A stretch of DNA of 44,577 nt from Gammaproteobacteria bacterium (GTDB lineage: Bacteria; Pseudomonadota; Gammaproteobacteria; Xanthomonadales; Wenzhouxiangellaceae), in the NCBI GenBank assembly GCA_003567685.1, contig PWYW01000085.1, forward strand, positions 1 to 44,577. Direction: 5' to 3'. Below are positions 17,030 to 25,993 of this stretch, in pieces. Every line of letters begins with the position of its first letter. The stretch's first letter is position 1. The translations under genes were made by a program, and so were the position numbers. The notes under the pieces were generated by a model. The model was not told the DNA's origin. It did no database searches and saw only the letters and a list, made by a program, of their open reading frames with translations.

Positions 17030-18073
17030 ATGAAAACAGTTTTCAAGGCGCTGGCGGCAGCATCACTTCTGGCTGCCGGTGCGGCACAGGCCCAATGGGG
17101 CGGTGCCTCGCTGGTTGAAATCGGCGAGGCCCGCCTGACGGCGATGGCACCGACAATGCAGGTCGCCGGCACGGTTGTGTCCCGTTCTGACGCGTTTTTG
17201 TCTGCCGAGGTGGAAGGGCGTCTGATCCGGGTGGCCGATGTCGGTAGCCGTGTTGAAGAGGGCGACGTGGTCGCGGTGATCGAGGACGTCGGCTTGCGCC
17301 TCAGGGCGCAGGAGCTGGCCGCCGAGGTGGCCCGCGCCCGTGCCCGTCTGAATTTTCTCGAGGCCGACCTGAGCCGTTTCGAACGCCTGGCCGAAACCAA
17401 CCTGGCCGCCGTCAGCCAGATCGAGCAGACACGTTCCGAGCGCGACGTAGCGGCCTCGGATCTGGCCGTGGTCAGCAGCCGCCTGAGCCAGGCCGAAGAC
17501 CAGCTTCAGCGGACCAGCATAAGGGCGCCGTTTCCGGGCGTCATTGCCGAGCGCGTGGCCCAGGCCGGCGAGCGCGTGGCGTCAGGTACCCGCGTGGTCA
17601 GGATGGTGAACCCCGACCGTCTTGAGGTGGTTGCCCGTGCGCCGCTGAACTACTATCGCTACGTGCGTCCTGGTGATGAGCTGGCGCTCGTTGCCGGCCT
17701 CGACGACAGTCTCAGTGCCGAGGTGCGCACGCTGGTCAGCGTGGGCGACGAATCGCGGCACGTGTTTGAAATTCGTTTGGACCTGGAAAATGTCTTCCTG
17801 CCGGTCGGGCAGACGGTGCGCGTGACCATCCCGACGGCCGATGTGCGCGAAGTGCTGGCTGTACCGCGCGACGCGCTGGTGTTGCGCGGCGACGGCATTG
17901 CGGTATTCGTGGTTGATGCCGAGAACAAGGCCCAGCGCATTCGCGTTACCACGGGCATTGGCGAAGGCGAATGGATCGAAGTTCGCGGACCGATTCAGCC
18001 CGGCGACAAGGTCGTGACCCGCGGTAACGAACGCCTGCGCCCGGGTCAGGACGTGAGCGTTGGCAACAGCTGA
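17030..18073 (+). CDS. RND periplasmic adaptor (membrane fusion protein)
   Basis: 347 residues from ATG 17030. AGGAG at 17018-17022 is 7 nt upstream; ATG 17027 is also possible, and an ATG at 17015 overlaps the permease stop. A signal peptide ends AAGAAQA. The order is the usual one for adaptors: a lipoyl/barrel-sandwich half (VVSRSDAFLSAEVEGRLIRV), a coiled-coil hairpin rich in Ala, Arg and Glu (about 85-150), the second lipoyl half (IRAPFPGVIAERV), a beta-barrel and a membrane-proximal domain. It is translationally linked to the permease, with adaptor after pump, the reverse of acrAB order. Its stop abuts the convergent ABC ATPase gene with no gap. Confidence 0.9.
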   Translation: MKTVFKALAAASLLAAGAAQAQWGGASLVEIGEARLTAMAPTMQVAGTVVSRSDAFLSAEVEGRLIRVADVGSRVEEGDVVAVIEDVGLRLRAQELAAEVARARARLNFLEADLSRFERLAETNLAAVSQIEQTRSERDVAASDLAVVSSRLSQAEDQLQRTSIRAPFPGVIAERVAQAGERVASGTRVVRMVNPDRLEVVARAPLNYYRYVRPGDELALVAGLDDSLSAEVRTLVSVGDESRHVFEIRLDLENVFLPVGQTVRVTIPTADVREVLAVPRDALVLRGDGIAVFVVDAENKAQRIRVTTGIGEGEWIEVRGPIQPGDKVVTRGNERLRPGQDVSVGNS

Positions 18074-18874
18074 TCAGCCGTCGTGGCCTCGCCCGCGCGC
18101 GGCCACGGCAAACACCCGCTGTTCGCCGTCGTCCACCAGGCGCATCGTGCAGCCGTAAAGCCGACTCAGGCGCCTGGCCTCGAGCAGCTCCTGGGTCGGG
18201 CCCGCTTCCCATTGCCCATCGCCAAACAGCATCAGGATGTGCGAGCAATAGCAGCTGGCCAGGTTGATTTCGTGCAGGGCCATGATTGCCGCCCGCTGTC
18301 CCTGGTGGACGCGTCGATAGACCTCGTCGAGAATCATGATCTGGTGGCTGGGGTCAAGATGGTTGCTGGGTTCATCCAGCAGCATCACGGCCGGGTCCTG
18401 CACCAGCAGCCGGGCCATGGCCAGACGGCGTTTCTCGCCGCCCGATAGTTGCATGCAGCTCCGGTCGGCCAGTCCATCCAGGCCCAGACAGTCCAGGGCC
18501 TGACGCGCCAGGCGCCGGTCCTCCTGGCGTTCCCGTCCCCAGGGGCCAAGGTGAGGGTGACGCCCAACCAGCGCCGTTTCTTCGCAGCTGGCTTCAAACA
18601 CGAAATCGGTGTGCTGGGGCAGCATGCCCAATTGCCGTGCGACCTGGCGCCGTTTGAGTTGGCCCAGTGGCGTCGTCGACAATCTGACCTCGCCCCGGTC
18701 GACCGGCTGGAGGCCGGCCATGGCCCTGAGAAGCGTGGTCTTTCCAGCCCCGTTAGGCCCCAGTATTCCCCAACTTTCTCCGGCCCGAACATTGAGATCC
18801 AGCGCCCGGCAAATGGCGACTGATCCCATGCTCAAGCTCACTCCACGGGCTTCCAGCAAGGCGGCTGTGGTCAT
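18074..18874 (-). CDS. ABC transporter ATPase, BtuD/FecE type
   Basis: 266 residues. Walker A GPNGAGKTT, Q-loop MLPQHTD, ABC signature LSGGEKRRLAMARL, Walker B VMLLDEPSNHLD and the H-loop (ALHEINLA) are all intact. It powers the FecCD-type permease encoded immediately upstream, with a 4-bp ATGA overlap that implies translational coupling. This pair type imports vitamin B12, haem or ferric siderophores. With a riboswitch-controlled btuB in the same window, B12 is the preferred substrate, but that is inference. A substrate-binding protein gene is not adjacent. Confidence 0.88.
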   Translation of the reverse strand: MTTAALLEARGVSLSMGSVAICRALDLNVRAGESWGILGPNGAGKTTLLRAMAGLQPVDRGEVRLSTTPLGQLKRRQVARQLGMLPQHTDFVFEASCEETALVGRHPHLGPWGRERQEDRRLARQALDCLGLDGLADRSCMQLSGGEKRRLAMARLLVQDPAVMLLDEPSNHLDPSHQIMILDEVYRRVHQGQRAAIMALHEINLASCYCSHILMLFGDGQWEAGPTQELLEARRLSRLYGCTMRLVDDGEQRVFAVAARGRGHDG

Positions 18875-19836
18875 CGTAATCGTGCCGCTCGGTGGAGCAA
18901 AAGCAGGAACAGCGGAACGCCGATCAGCGCAGTGAGAACACCCACTGGCAGCTGGCGGGGCGCAAACAGCGTGCGTGCCAGTGTATCGGCAAGCACCAGG
19001 AAAGCACCGCCGAAAAGCGCTGCGGCCGGCAACAGACGGCGATGGTCTGAACCCACGAGCAAACGCATGAGATGCGGGACGATCAGACCGACGAAACCGA
19101 TGGCGCCGGCCATCGAGACTGCCAGCCCGGTCAACAGCGAGGCCAACAGGTAAATCTCCCAGAAACGCGCCCCGGTAGATTCTCCCAGCAGCGACGCCTG
19201 GGTGGCCCCGGCGCTCAGGACATTCAGCGTGCGCCCTCGCAGGGTCATGATCAGTACCAGGGCGGCCAGCGGAACCAGCCAGACTGCTGACAACGAGGCG
19301 TGGCTCAGATCGCCCATCAACCAGTAAAGCATGCTGCGCAGGCTGGCGTCGGGCCCCAGTGCCAGCATCAGGGAGATCAAGGCTCCCCAGCCAGCGGCAA
19401 CAACCACGCCAGTCAAAAGAAGGCGCGTCGTGCTCCAGGGCCCGCTACCGCGTGCCAGCACGAAAACCACTACCACGCTGAGCATGGCGCCGAGAAACGA
19501 CAACACCGGCAAGGGCACCCAGGCCAGTCCCAGCATCAGACCGGCCAGTGAGAACGCCGCTGCACCACCGGACAACCCAAGAATGTAAGGATCCGCCAGC
19601 GGGTTTCTCAGTAATACCTGCATCAGGCAGCCGGCAATAGCCAATAGTGCGCCGGTCGCCAGCGCAGCCAGCGCGCGTGGCAGGCGCAACTCCAGCAGTA
19701 TCCGGCGACCTGCCTCATCGGCCTGCCAGGGCCAGGTGAATCCGCTGGAGCCCAGGCTGGCGGCCAGCAGCAGGCTGGCAGGCACTGCCAGCAGCAGGGC
19801 CAGCAGAATCAGTCGCTGCGCGTTGCCTGAGAGCAC
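18871..19836 (-). CDS. FecCD/BtuC-family ABC permease
   Basis: 321 residues, GTG start, about ten membrane helices as in BtuC. Family hallmarks are LRLPRALAALATGALLAIAGCLMQ, RNPLADPYILGLSGGA, GFVGLIVPHLMRLLVGSDHRRLLP (the ATPase-coupling loop) and LPVGVLTALIGVPLFLLLL. It moves a chelate or corrinoid from a periplasmic binding protein into the cytoplasm. It overlaps the ATPase gene by 4 bp. No cobalamin riboswitch is seen in its 119-bp upstream region shared with rppH, so it may not be B12-regulated even if it carries B12. Confidence 0.88.
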   Translation of the reverse strand: MLSGNAQRLILLALLLAVPASLLLAASLGSSGFTWPWQADEAGRRILLELRLPRALAALATGALLAIAGCLMQVLLRNPLADPYILGLSGGAAAFSLAGLMLGLAWVPLPVLSFLGAMLSVVVVFVLARGSGPWSTTRLLLTGVVVAAGWGALISLMLALGPDASLRSMLYWLMGDLSHASLSAVWLVPLAALVLIMTLRGRTLNVLSAGATQASLLGESTGARFWEIYLLASLLTGLAVSMAGAIGFVGLIVPHLMRLLVGSDHRRLLPAAALFGGAFLVLADTLARTLFAPRQLPVGVLTALIGVPLFLLLLHRAARLR

Positions 19837-19955
19837 GGGCGAGTGGCCGGGTTCGGCGGGACATGAAGGATGAACGTCATGAAATTTCCGGGTTACACTG
19901 GTTGGCAGTGAATAATTGATGGCCCGGTATCATAGCCGGTGCCCGAGTGATCGAC

Positions 19956-20444
19956 ATGATTGACCCCGACGGTTTCAGGCCGAACGTGGGAATCGTGCTG
20001 GCCCGGAACGATGGGCAGGTGTTCTGGGCGCGTCGCGCCGGACAGGACGGCTGGCAATTTCCCCAGGGTGGCATGAACACCGATGAGACGCCCACCGAGG
20101 CGATGTACCGGGAGCTGGCCGAAGAAACCGGCCTTCTGCCCGAACACGTGCGCATGCTTGGTTCGACCCCGGGCTGGTTACGTTATCGTCTGCCTCGGCG
20201 CTACCGTCGTCGCCACCAAAAGCCCCTGTGCGTGGGGCAGAAGCAGGTCTGGTTTCTGCTGGAGCTGGTGGCCAGCGAACAATGCATTCGACTCGACCAT
20301 ACTGATTCACCGGAATTCGATACCTATCGCTGGGTTGATTTCTGGTATCCCGCACGCCACGTGATTCCGTTCAAGCGACGCGTTTATGTGCGGGCCCTGC
20401 AGCATCTCGAGCCCTTGCTGCCAAGCTCGATGATTTCCGATTGA
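19956..20444 (+). CDS. rppH: RNA pyrophosphohydrolase
   Basis: 162 residues from ATG 19956, which aligns the protein with the usual MIDxDG(F/Y)RPNVGIV N-terminus of RppH; GTG 19947 is an in-frame alternative. The Nudix box [20 protein letters not shown] is followed by [19 protein letters not shown] and the C-terminal PFKRRVY are typical. RppH removes pyrophosphate from 5'-triphosphate mRNA ends and so triggers RNase E decay. It is divergent from the BtuC-type permease and precedes the M28 peptidase by 32 bp. Confidence 0.93.
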   Translation: MIDPDGFRPNVGIVLARNDGQVFWARRAGQDGWQFPQGGMNTDETPTEAMYRELAEETGLLPEHVRMLGSTPGWLRYRLPRRYRRRHQKPLCVGQKQVWFLLELVASEQCIRLDHTDSPEFDTYRWVDFWYPARHVIPFKRRVYVRALQHLEPLLPSSMISD

Positions 20445-20476
20445 CCTCTACCCCGGTCCGCGAGGAGAAAAATCTG

Positions 20477-21886
20477 ATGAAAATTCCAGGTATCACCCTG
20501 TCCGTATGTCTTTTGCTGTTCACCCCGCTAGCGGCCCAGGCCGAGTTGTTCAATGAAGACGATCTAGCCATTGCCCGTGACCTGCGCGCAAGCGCGCTGG
20601 CCGGCAACGGTGGTTTCGACGTGGTTGAAGACCTGACCACGCGGATCGGCCCGCGCATGGCCGGCACCGAAGCGGATGCCCGCGCCGTTGCCTGGGCCCA
20701 GGCAATGCTGGAAGAGGCCGGTTTTGATCGAGTGTGGCTGGAACCGGTGACGTTTCCGACCTGGTATCGGGATTTTGAGCGGGTTGCCGTGGTTGAACCG
20801 GTTGAGCAGGCTTTCGAAGCGCTGGCGCTGGGCTTTTCACCCGGGACGGAGCCGGGCGGGCTGGTGGCCGAGGTCGTGATGTTTGATGATCTGGATGCCC
20901 TTGAGGCTGCGTCCGATGACCAGGTCGAAGGCCGTATCGTTTTCATTCGCAATCGCATGGAGCGCTCGCGCGACGGTTCCAGTTACGGACCGGCGGTTCG
21001 GGCACGCTCACTCGGTGCACAGGTCGCCGCTCGCAAGGGTGCCGTGGGTGCCCTCATCCGCTCTATCGGCACGTCGACCAACCGGTTTGCCCACACTGGC
21101 ACCATGCGCTTCGACACCGCCCAACGCAGCATCCCGGCAGCGGCGATTTCAAACCCGGATGCCGACCAGTTGGAACGATTGATGGGTCTGGGCGAGCCGG
21201 TCCGGCTGCACCTGGAGATTTCGGCCGAAACCATCGAGTCTTACACCAGCTACAATGTGCTGGGTGAAATCACCGGCTCTGAATCACCGGAGAAAATCGT
21301 CGCCCTGGGCGCTCACCTGGATTCCTGGGACGTCGGCACCGGCGCTCTCGACGATGGCGCCGGCGTGGCCATCATTACCGAGGCGGCGCGGCAGATCATG
21401 GCGCTGGACCAGCGACCCAGGCGTTCGATTCACGTCATCCTGTTCGCTGCGGAGGAGATTGGCCTGTGGGGCGGTCGTGCCTGGGCCGACGCGCACAAGG
21501 ACAATTTCGAAAACTATCAGTTGGGGGCAGAATCAGACTTCGGTGCCGGCCCCATCTATGCCATCAGTGCCAAGGTGGCCGACGAGGCCTGGCCGGTGAT
21601 CGAGGCGATTCAGGCAGAACTGGAACCTCTCGGTATCGAGCTTGGCCGGCGTACCGCCAGCGGTGGTCCGGATTTCATCCCGTCGGCACCGTTTGGACTG
21701 GCGGTGGTCGATCTCCACCAGGACGGTACAACCTACTTCGATTACCACCATACCGAGAACGACACGCTCGACAAGATTGATCCGAAAGACCTGGCTCAGA
21801 ATGCCGCGGCCTATGCGGTGCTGACCTGGCTCGCAGCCCAGTCGCCGATCGACTTTGGTTCAGGCCCGGGGCTGATTGGTCGCTGA
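20477..21886 (+). CDS. M28-family zinc metallopeptidase with PA domain
   Basis: 469 residues from ATG 20477, with AGGAG 9 nt upstream. A signal peptide covers residues 1-22 (ending AAQA). The first part resembles a PA-domain insert (about 110-240). The catalytic domain supplies the co-catalytic zinc residues: GAHLDSWD (His, Asp), DDGAG, FAAEEIG (general base and ligand Glu), ESDFG (Asp) and HHTENDTLD (His). It is most like carboxypeptidase Q-type exported aminopeptidases/dipeptidases acting in the periplasm or outside the cell. It probably shares a transcript with rppH. The last 27 bp overlap the convergent cyclase gene. Confidence 0.88.
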   Translation: MKIPGITLSVCLLLFTPLAAQAELFNEDDLAIARDLRASALAGNGGFDVVEDLTTRIGPRMAGTEADARAVAWAQAMLEEAGFDRVWLEPVTFPTWYRDFERVAVVEPVEQAFEALALGFSPGTEPGGLVAEVVMFDDLDALEAASDDQVEGRIVFIRNRMERSRDGSSYGPAVRARSLGAQVAARKGAVGALIRSIGTSTNRFAHTGTMRFDTAQRSIPAAAISNPDADQLERLMGLGEPVRLHLEISAETIESYTSYNVLGEITGSESPEKIVALGAHLDSWDVGTGALDDGAGVAIITEAARQIMALDQRPRRSIHVILFAAEEIGLWGGRAWADAHKDNFENYQLGAESDFGAGPIYAISAKVADEAWPVIEAIQAELEPLGIELGRRTASGGPDFIPSAPFGLAVVDLHQDGTTYFDYHHTENDTLDKIDPKDLAQNAAAYAVLTWLAAQSPIDFGSGPGLIGR

Positions 21887-23692
21887 TTCACCCGGCTCCA
21901 GTTCGGTGGCGTTGTTGGCGGACTCATTTCGCCGATCGATCTTGATGCGGTTTCGGCCACCGTTCTTCGCTGCGTAGAGGGCCTGGTCGGCTGCTGTATA
22001 GCAACCGGCCAGGCCCTCATGGCCGTCATCGGCGGCGATACCGACACTCAGCGTGAGGGGCCCGGGTAGCTCGTCCAGTGACTGATTCCAAAGGTTCTGC
22101 CGACACCGTTCCATAAGCGTTTCAGCCTGGTCCACGGTGCATCCGGGCAAGCCAATGGCGAATTCCTCGCCACCAACCCGGCCGATCAAGGCCCGTTGAG
22201 AGCCGAAGCTGCTCTTTAGGGTTTGCGCAAGCAGGACCAGGGCCTTGTCTCCGTTTGGATGTCCGTGGTCATCATTGAAGCGCTTGAAGTGATCGATGTC
22301 GGCGAGCAGCATGACAAACGGCTGGCTGCTGGCTCGGCATTCGGCCAGCAGCGTTTCGGCTCGAGCGAAGAAACGCGAGTGGTTGAGTAATCCGGTTAGT
22401 CCGTCACGGTTGGCAAGGCGACGGTACTGGCGCCGTTTCCACAGTTCGCGGCTCAGCCAGACCAACAGGATGGCAACGATCAATATCGCGATGGCGGCCA
22501 GCGCGACCAGCAGCCGGGCACGTTGGCGGTCGGCCTGCTCGGTCAGCGCCAGTGCCGCCCTTTCCCGTTCGAACAGTTCCAGTTCCAGGGACTGCTGGCG
22601 GACGCGGAAATCAATTTCCCGAGCGGCCAGGTTGAGGCTGCGTTCAATGTCCAGAAAGGCCAGTCTTGCGTCGCGGTAGCGCTGCAGCGCCAGGTAGGCT
22701 TCATCAAGATTCCCACGCTGACGCTCAAGCTCAGCCAGGTCAGACAGCGTGGTCGCCAGGCGTTGCCACAAGCTCATCTGTTCAAGCGCCTCGGCAATGT
22801 CATAGAGCTCGGCAATCGCGGTATCGGCCTCGCTCAGGTGCGCGTCCAGCCGGGCCCGCAAGTAACGCGTCATCAGGTGGCTGTCGAGGAAGGTTTCGCT
22901 GACCCAGAACTCTGCTTGTTCAACCGCATGACCCAGCGCGGTATAGTCCCCCGCCCGCAGCGCCAGCTCACCCAGGCTGTTGTAGGCCCAGCCGATCATG
23001 ACCGAATCTTCGCTTTCCAGACAGACGGCGATTGTGTCCGATAAGAGTTCCAGCCCTCGTCTCGGATTCTCAATGTCGGCAAGCGCCTCGGCCCGTCGCA
23101 CCCAACTGGTGCAGACGACCCGCTCACTGGCCCCGCGGTCACTCAACTCGAGCGCGAGATCGGTGTAGCGTAGTCCGGTGCTTGGCAGGCCAGCCATATT
23201 GTAGAACTGGCTGGCGAGCGTCAGCAGGCGTGCCTGCTCTTCAACGTTGTCGAAGGATTCCAGCTTCTGAAGCGCCTGGTTAAGGGCGTCGAAGGCAGCT
23301 TCGAAATGACCGGCCATGAATCCGATATTCGCCTTGAGTCTCAGCAGCCTGAGTCGCTGCTCACCGCTGCTGGCTGCCGACAGCAACTCATCAATCTGTT
23401 TGAGGCTGGCCGGATAATTACCGCGAATGGCCATCATCCGCGCCTCGATCAGGCGTAGCTCAACCTGCTGCTCGCGAGATGCCTGATCGATATCCGCGAG
23501 CAAGTCTTCCAGCATCCGCTCGCTTTCATCAAGCGGCGAAACCACTTGCAAGGTCTCGAGTTCTGCCAGGCGTTCAGCGAAGTTGGTGGCGGCCGATAAA
23601 GCTGGCAGGCAGGCGAGCCAGAGAAGCAGCAGACTGGCGGCCGGGCCGGGCAAGCGGTTTGACGGTTTTGAGCACAAGGGTTTTGGCATCAC
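21860..23692 (-). CDS. TPR-containing diguanylate cyclase (second of pair)
   Basis: 610 residues. A hydrophobic N-terminal signal (about 17-35) leads to a long helical TPR-like sensor (about 40-375), a transmembrane helix (about 394-413) and a GGDEF domain with RVGGEEF (GGEEF 507-511), ADIDHFKRFND and the helix GHPNGDKALVLLA. All catalytic elements are present, so c-di-GMP synthesis is expected in the cytoplasm under periplasmic control. The product-inhibition RxxD motif is absent where expected (residues 500-503 read RALI). Its ATG overlaps the TGA of the preceding cyclase gene by 4 bp. The 3' end overlaps the M28 peptidase by 27 bp. Confidence 0.9.
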   Translation of the reverse strand: MMPKPLCSKPSNRLPGPAASLLLLWLACLPALSAATNFAERLAELETLQVVSPLDESERMLEDLLADIDQASREQQVELRLIEARMMAIRGNYPASLKQIDELLSAASSGEQRLRLLRLKANIGFMAGHFEAAFDALNQALQKLESFDNVEEQARLLTLASQFYNMAGLPSTGLRYTDLALELSDRGASERVVCTSWVRRAEALADIENPRRGLELLSDTIAVCLESEDSVMIGWAYNSLGELALRAGDYTALGHAVEQAEFWVSETFLDSHLMTRYLRARLDAHLSEADTAIAELYDIAEALEQMSLWQRLATTLSDLAELERQRGNLDEAYLALQRYRDARLAFLDIERSLNLAAREIDFRVRQQSLELELFERERAALALTEQADRQRARLLVALAAIAILIVAILLVWLSRELWKRRQYRRLANRDGLTGLLNHSRFFARAETLLAECRASSQPFVMLLADIDHFKRFNDDHGHPNGDKALVLLAQTLKSSFGSQRALIGRVGGEEFAIGLPGCTVDQAETLMERCRQNLWNQSLDELPGPLTLSVGIAADDGHEGLAGCYTAADQALYAAKNGGRNRIKIDRRNESANNATELEPGESATNQPRA

Positions 23693-25491
23693 GGGGCAAA
23701 GGCCATGGGTGCCAGACAGATCAAGCGATCCCGGCCCTCCCGCTTGGCCTGGTAAAGCGCATGGTCGGCGAGCTGTCGAAGCTCGGCCAGGCTGCTTTCC
23801 CGGGTCAGGGGGGCCAGTCCGAAGCTCAGGCTGAGCCGGGCCGATTCCAGGCCGGGTGGTGGACGCTGTGACATGCCGTCACGAACTCGCTGGACGGCGT
23901 TCTCGATGGCATTCCGGCTCCAGCCGGGAATCAGGACGGCGAACTCCTCGCCTCCGACGCGACCGATCAGGCAGGGGGGAGGAAACGCGCTTTTCAATCG
24001 CTTGGCCACGGTAACCAGTGCCTGATCGCCGAGCGGGTGGCCGAATTGATCGTTGATCTGCTTGAAATGGTCCATGTCGGCCAGCATCAGCCAGAGTGGT
24101 TGATCCAGGTGTCGGGCAGCCTGAAACGCCTTCTCAGCCTGGTGGAAAAAGCTCGGATGGTTGTCGAGTCCGGTGAGGCTGTCCCGGTTGGCCAGATCCC
24201 GAAAGCGTTTGCGATCGTTCCGCGTCCTCAAAACGAAGACCAGTAGACTGAACGCCAGCGCAGTTGCGCCCGCCCAGCCAAATTGTCGCAGCTTCTCGTT
24301 GCGCGCCAGCGTGGCCTGGCCCAACTGAAGATTGCGGGTCTGCTCGCGGGTTGAGGCGATAATTCGATCCGTGGCCTGGATGGCACCCGCGGACTCCAGA
24401 TAAGCGACCCGGTATCCCCTCTGTTGCGTTCGTCGCTGTTCCTCGGCGTCGATCCTGGCACGGAGGAATTGCAGTGCCGAGAGACGGTCGCCCCTGGTCA
24501 GGCTGGATTGTTCCAATACCGCATAGGCACGCGCCAGGTACTCCCAGTGGGCGCGCTCGCGCAGGCTCTGCAGTTGTTGACTGGCCATGGTCGTCGCCCG
24601 TTCGATCTGGCCTTGTTCAATCAGCCATTCGCTCAGCAAGATTCGGGCAATGGCTTGCGACTGCGGATAGTTGGCCTCATCGGCCATGGTCAACGCAGTT
24701 TCCAGCAGTCGGCCGGCCTCGGCAGCACGACCCTGCCGACCCAGCCATTCTGCGCGGTGGCGAGTCAGCGAGTACGAGAACATCGGGTTGGTCTCACGGT
24801 CGCAGAAACGTTCTGCATCGTCCAGAGCCGGGCCAAGCTGGTCGGTTGCGTCGGCCTGAACCAGAGCCACCACCTTGCGCTGACGGGCAACGCAGCGCTC
24901 GCGCACGTTGCCACTTTGGTCGGCCAACTCAATGGCGGTGGCGGCAAACTCAAGCGCTCGGCTGAACTCGCCGGCACGCGCCATCATTTCCGTTCCAAGG
25001 CTGAACAAGGCGCTCTGGTCACGTATCGGGGCCGTCTCCATTGGCAACGTCGATGCCAGCTTCAAACGCTCAAAACCGGTTTGGTAGTCATGATGAACGC
25101 CGGCCATGTTGATACCCAGGACAAGCGTACTGAAATGGAGGTCACTATCCAGTGGCTCGGAAAGCAGCCCCTGGATGGTTTCTTCGGCTTGCTGGCTATT
25201 GCCCCGGAGCGCCAGCAACAAGGCGGTCAGCAGACGATGCTGCTGATCGCTGCGCGAACCGGGTGTGCCGTGATTGCCGAGCGAGCGCAAGGCGTCCTCG
25301 GCCTCGTTCAAACGGTTGCTTTGCAGCCATTCGACGATTTGTTCGAACTCGGCATCGACGCCCTTGGACTGGCCAATAGCGTTGGTCGCACCGAGTGAAG
25401 CGAACAGACTCATGAGCACCACGCCGCAGAGCAGACTGGCAAACCGGTCCACTCCATGTCGGTTGGTGCAAAAAAGCGCGAACTTGTTCAA
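23689..25491 (-). CDS. TPR-containing diguanylate cyclase (first of pair)
   Basis: Paralogue of the next gene with the same order: signal peptide, TPR-like helices, one transmembrane helix and a C-terminal GGDEF domain. The domain shows ADMDHFKQIND, GHPLGDQAL and RVGGEEF (GGEEF about 513-517). RxxD is absent upstream of GGEEF, so feedback inhibition by c-di-GMP is not expected. The start is uncertain. TTG 25491 (600 residues) is used because a sigma70-like promoter at 25523-25551 would lie inside a gene begun at the ATG 25593, and because MNKFALF then opens a signal peptide. GTG 25452 is another candidate. The pair is co-translated. Confidence 0.85.
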   Translation of the reverse strand: MNKFALFCTNRHGVDRFASLLCGVVLMSLFASLGATNAIGQSKGVDAEFEQIVEWLQSNRLNEAEDALRSLGNHGTPGSRSDQQHRLLTALLLALRGNSQQAEETIQGLLSEPLDSDLHFSTLVLGINMAGVHHDYQTGFERLKLASTLPMETAPIRDQSALFSLGTEMMARAGEFSRALEFAATAIELADQSGNVRERCVARQRKVVALVQADATDQLGPALDDAERFCDRETNPMFSYSLTRHRAEWLGRQGRAAEAGRLLETALTMADEANYPQSQAIARILLSEWLIEQGQIERATTMASQQLQSLRERAHWEYLARAYAVLEQSSLTRGDRLSALQFLRARIDAEEQRRTQQRGYRVAYLESAGAIQATDRIIASTREQTRNLQLGQATLARNEKLRQFGWAGATALAFSLLVFVLRTRNDRKRFRDLANRDSLTGLDNHPSFFHQAEKAFQAARHLDQPLWLMLADMDHFKQINDQFGHPLGDQALVTVAKRLKSAFPPPCLIGRVGGEEFAVLIPGWSRNAIENAVQRVRDGMSQRPPPGLESARLSLSFGLAPLTRESSLAELRQLADHALYQAKREGRDRLICLAPMAFAP

Positions 25492-25503
25492 ATTCCCCCA
25501 ATC

Positions 25504-25517
25504 GCGATCGTGATCGC
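25504..25517. promoter_or_regulatory. Palindrome at the cyclase-pair start site
   Basis: GCGATC-GT-GATCGC is a perfect inverted repeat covering the expected transcription start (near 25516) of the minus-strand TPR-GGDEF pair. Its position suits a repressor site. GATC-containing palindromes also occur by chance in GC-rich DNA, so it remains a candidate. Confidence 0.35.
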
Positions 25518-25522
25518 CCCTC

Positions 25523-25551
25523 AATATAAACCGCCGAAGGTTCCGCGGCAA
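25523..25551 (-). promoter_or_regulatory. Sigma70-type promoter of the TPR-GGDEF pair
   Basis: On the minus strand TTGCCG (25551-25546), a 17-bp spacer and TATATT (25528-25523) match the -35 and -10 consensus at 4/6 and 5/6. Initiation near 25516 leaves about 25 nt before TTG 25491. Confidence 0.55.
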
Positions 25552-25604
25552 GCGATCAGCGAGGCCACGATACAATGGCGCTAGTGAATCCACCGGGGAC
25601 GGTC

Positions 25605-25973
25605 ATGCCTAAACTGCTACTGAATCTGCGAGATGTGCCGGAAGATGAGGCCGAGGAGGTAATTGCCCTGATGGAAACACAGGGTTTTTCGGTCTATCGA
25701 ACGCCAAAGGGCGTGTTTGGCGTGACGGCCGGTGGTATCTGGTTGCGTGAGTCCGAGCAATATCCCGAGGCCAAGCGCGTGATGGATCATTATCAGGAAG
25801 AGCGTGCTCGCAAGGCAAAAGAGGCTCATGCCCAGGCGGTGGCCGAGGGGCGGGCGGATACCTGGTGGACGCTGGTTCGGCGTCACCCGGTCAAAACCCT
25901 GATTCATTTGGGGCTGGCGGTTTTCATTCTGATGGTGTTTTTCGCGCCCATGGTTCAACTGGGTCGGGGCTGA
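25605..25973 (+). CDS. DUF6164 family small membrane protein
   Basis: 122 residues from ATG 25605, with GGGGA about 6 nt upstream and TACAAT (25571-25576) as a possible -10. MPKLLLNLRDVPEDEAEEV, followed by GVTAGGIWLRE and PEAKRVMDHYQEERARKA, matches the family I know as DUF6164. The soluble N-terminal alpha/beta part is followed by a charged helix and one C-terminal membrane segment (about 100-117). Function unknown. It is divergent from the cyclase pair and ends 20 bp before the convergent btuB stop. Confidence 0.8.
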   Translation: MPKLLLNLRDVPEDEAEEVIALMETQGFSVYRTPKGVFGVTAGGIWLRESEQYPEAKRVMDHYQEERARKAKEAHAQAVAEGRADTWWTLVRRHPVKTLIHLGLAVFILMVFFAPMVQLGRG

Positions 25974-25993
25974 GCCCCGACCCGGCGTTTTCC

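Noticed and set aside
19902-19933. TTGGCA...TATCAT as the rppH promoter
   Set aside because: The 20-bp spacing and weak -10 make it no better than chance in this region.
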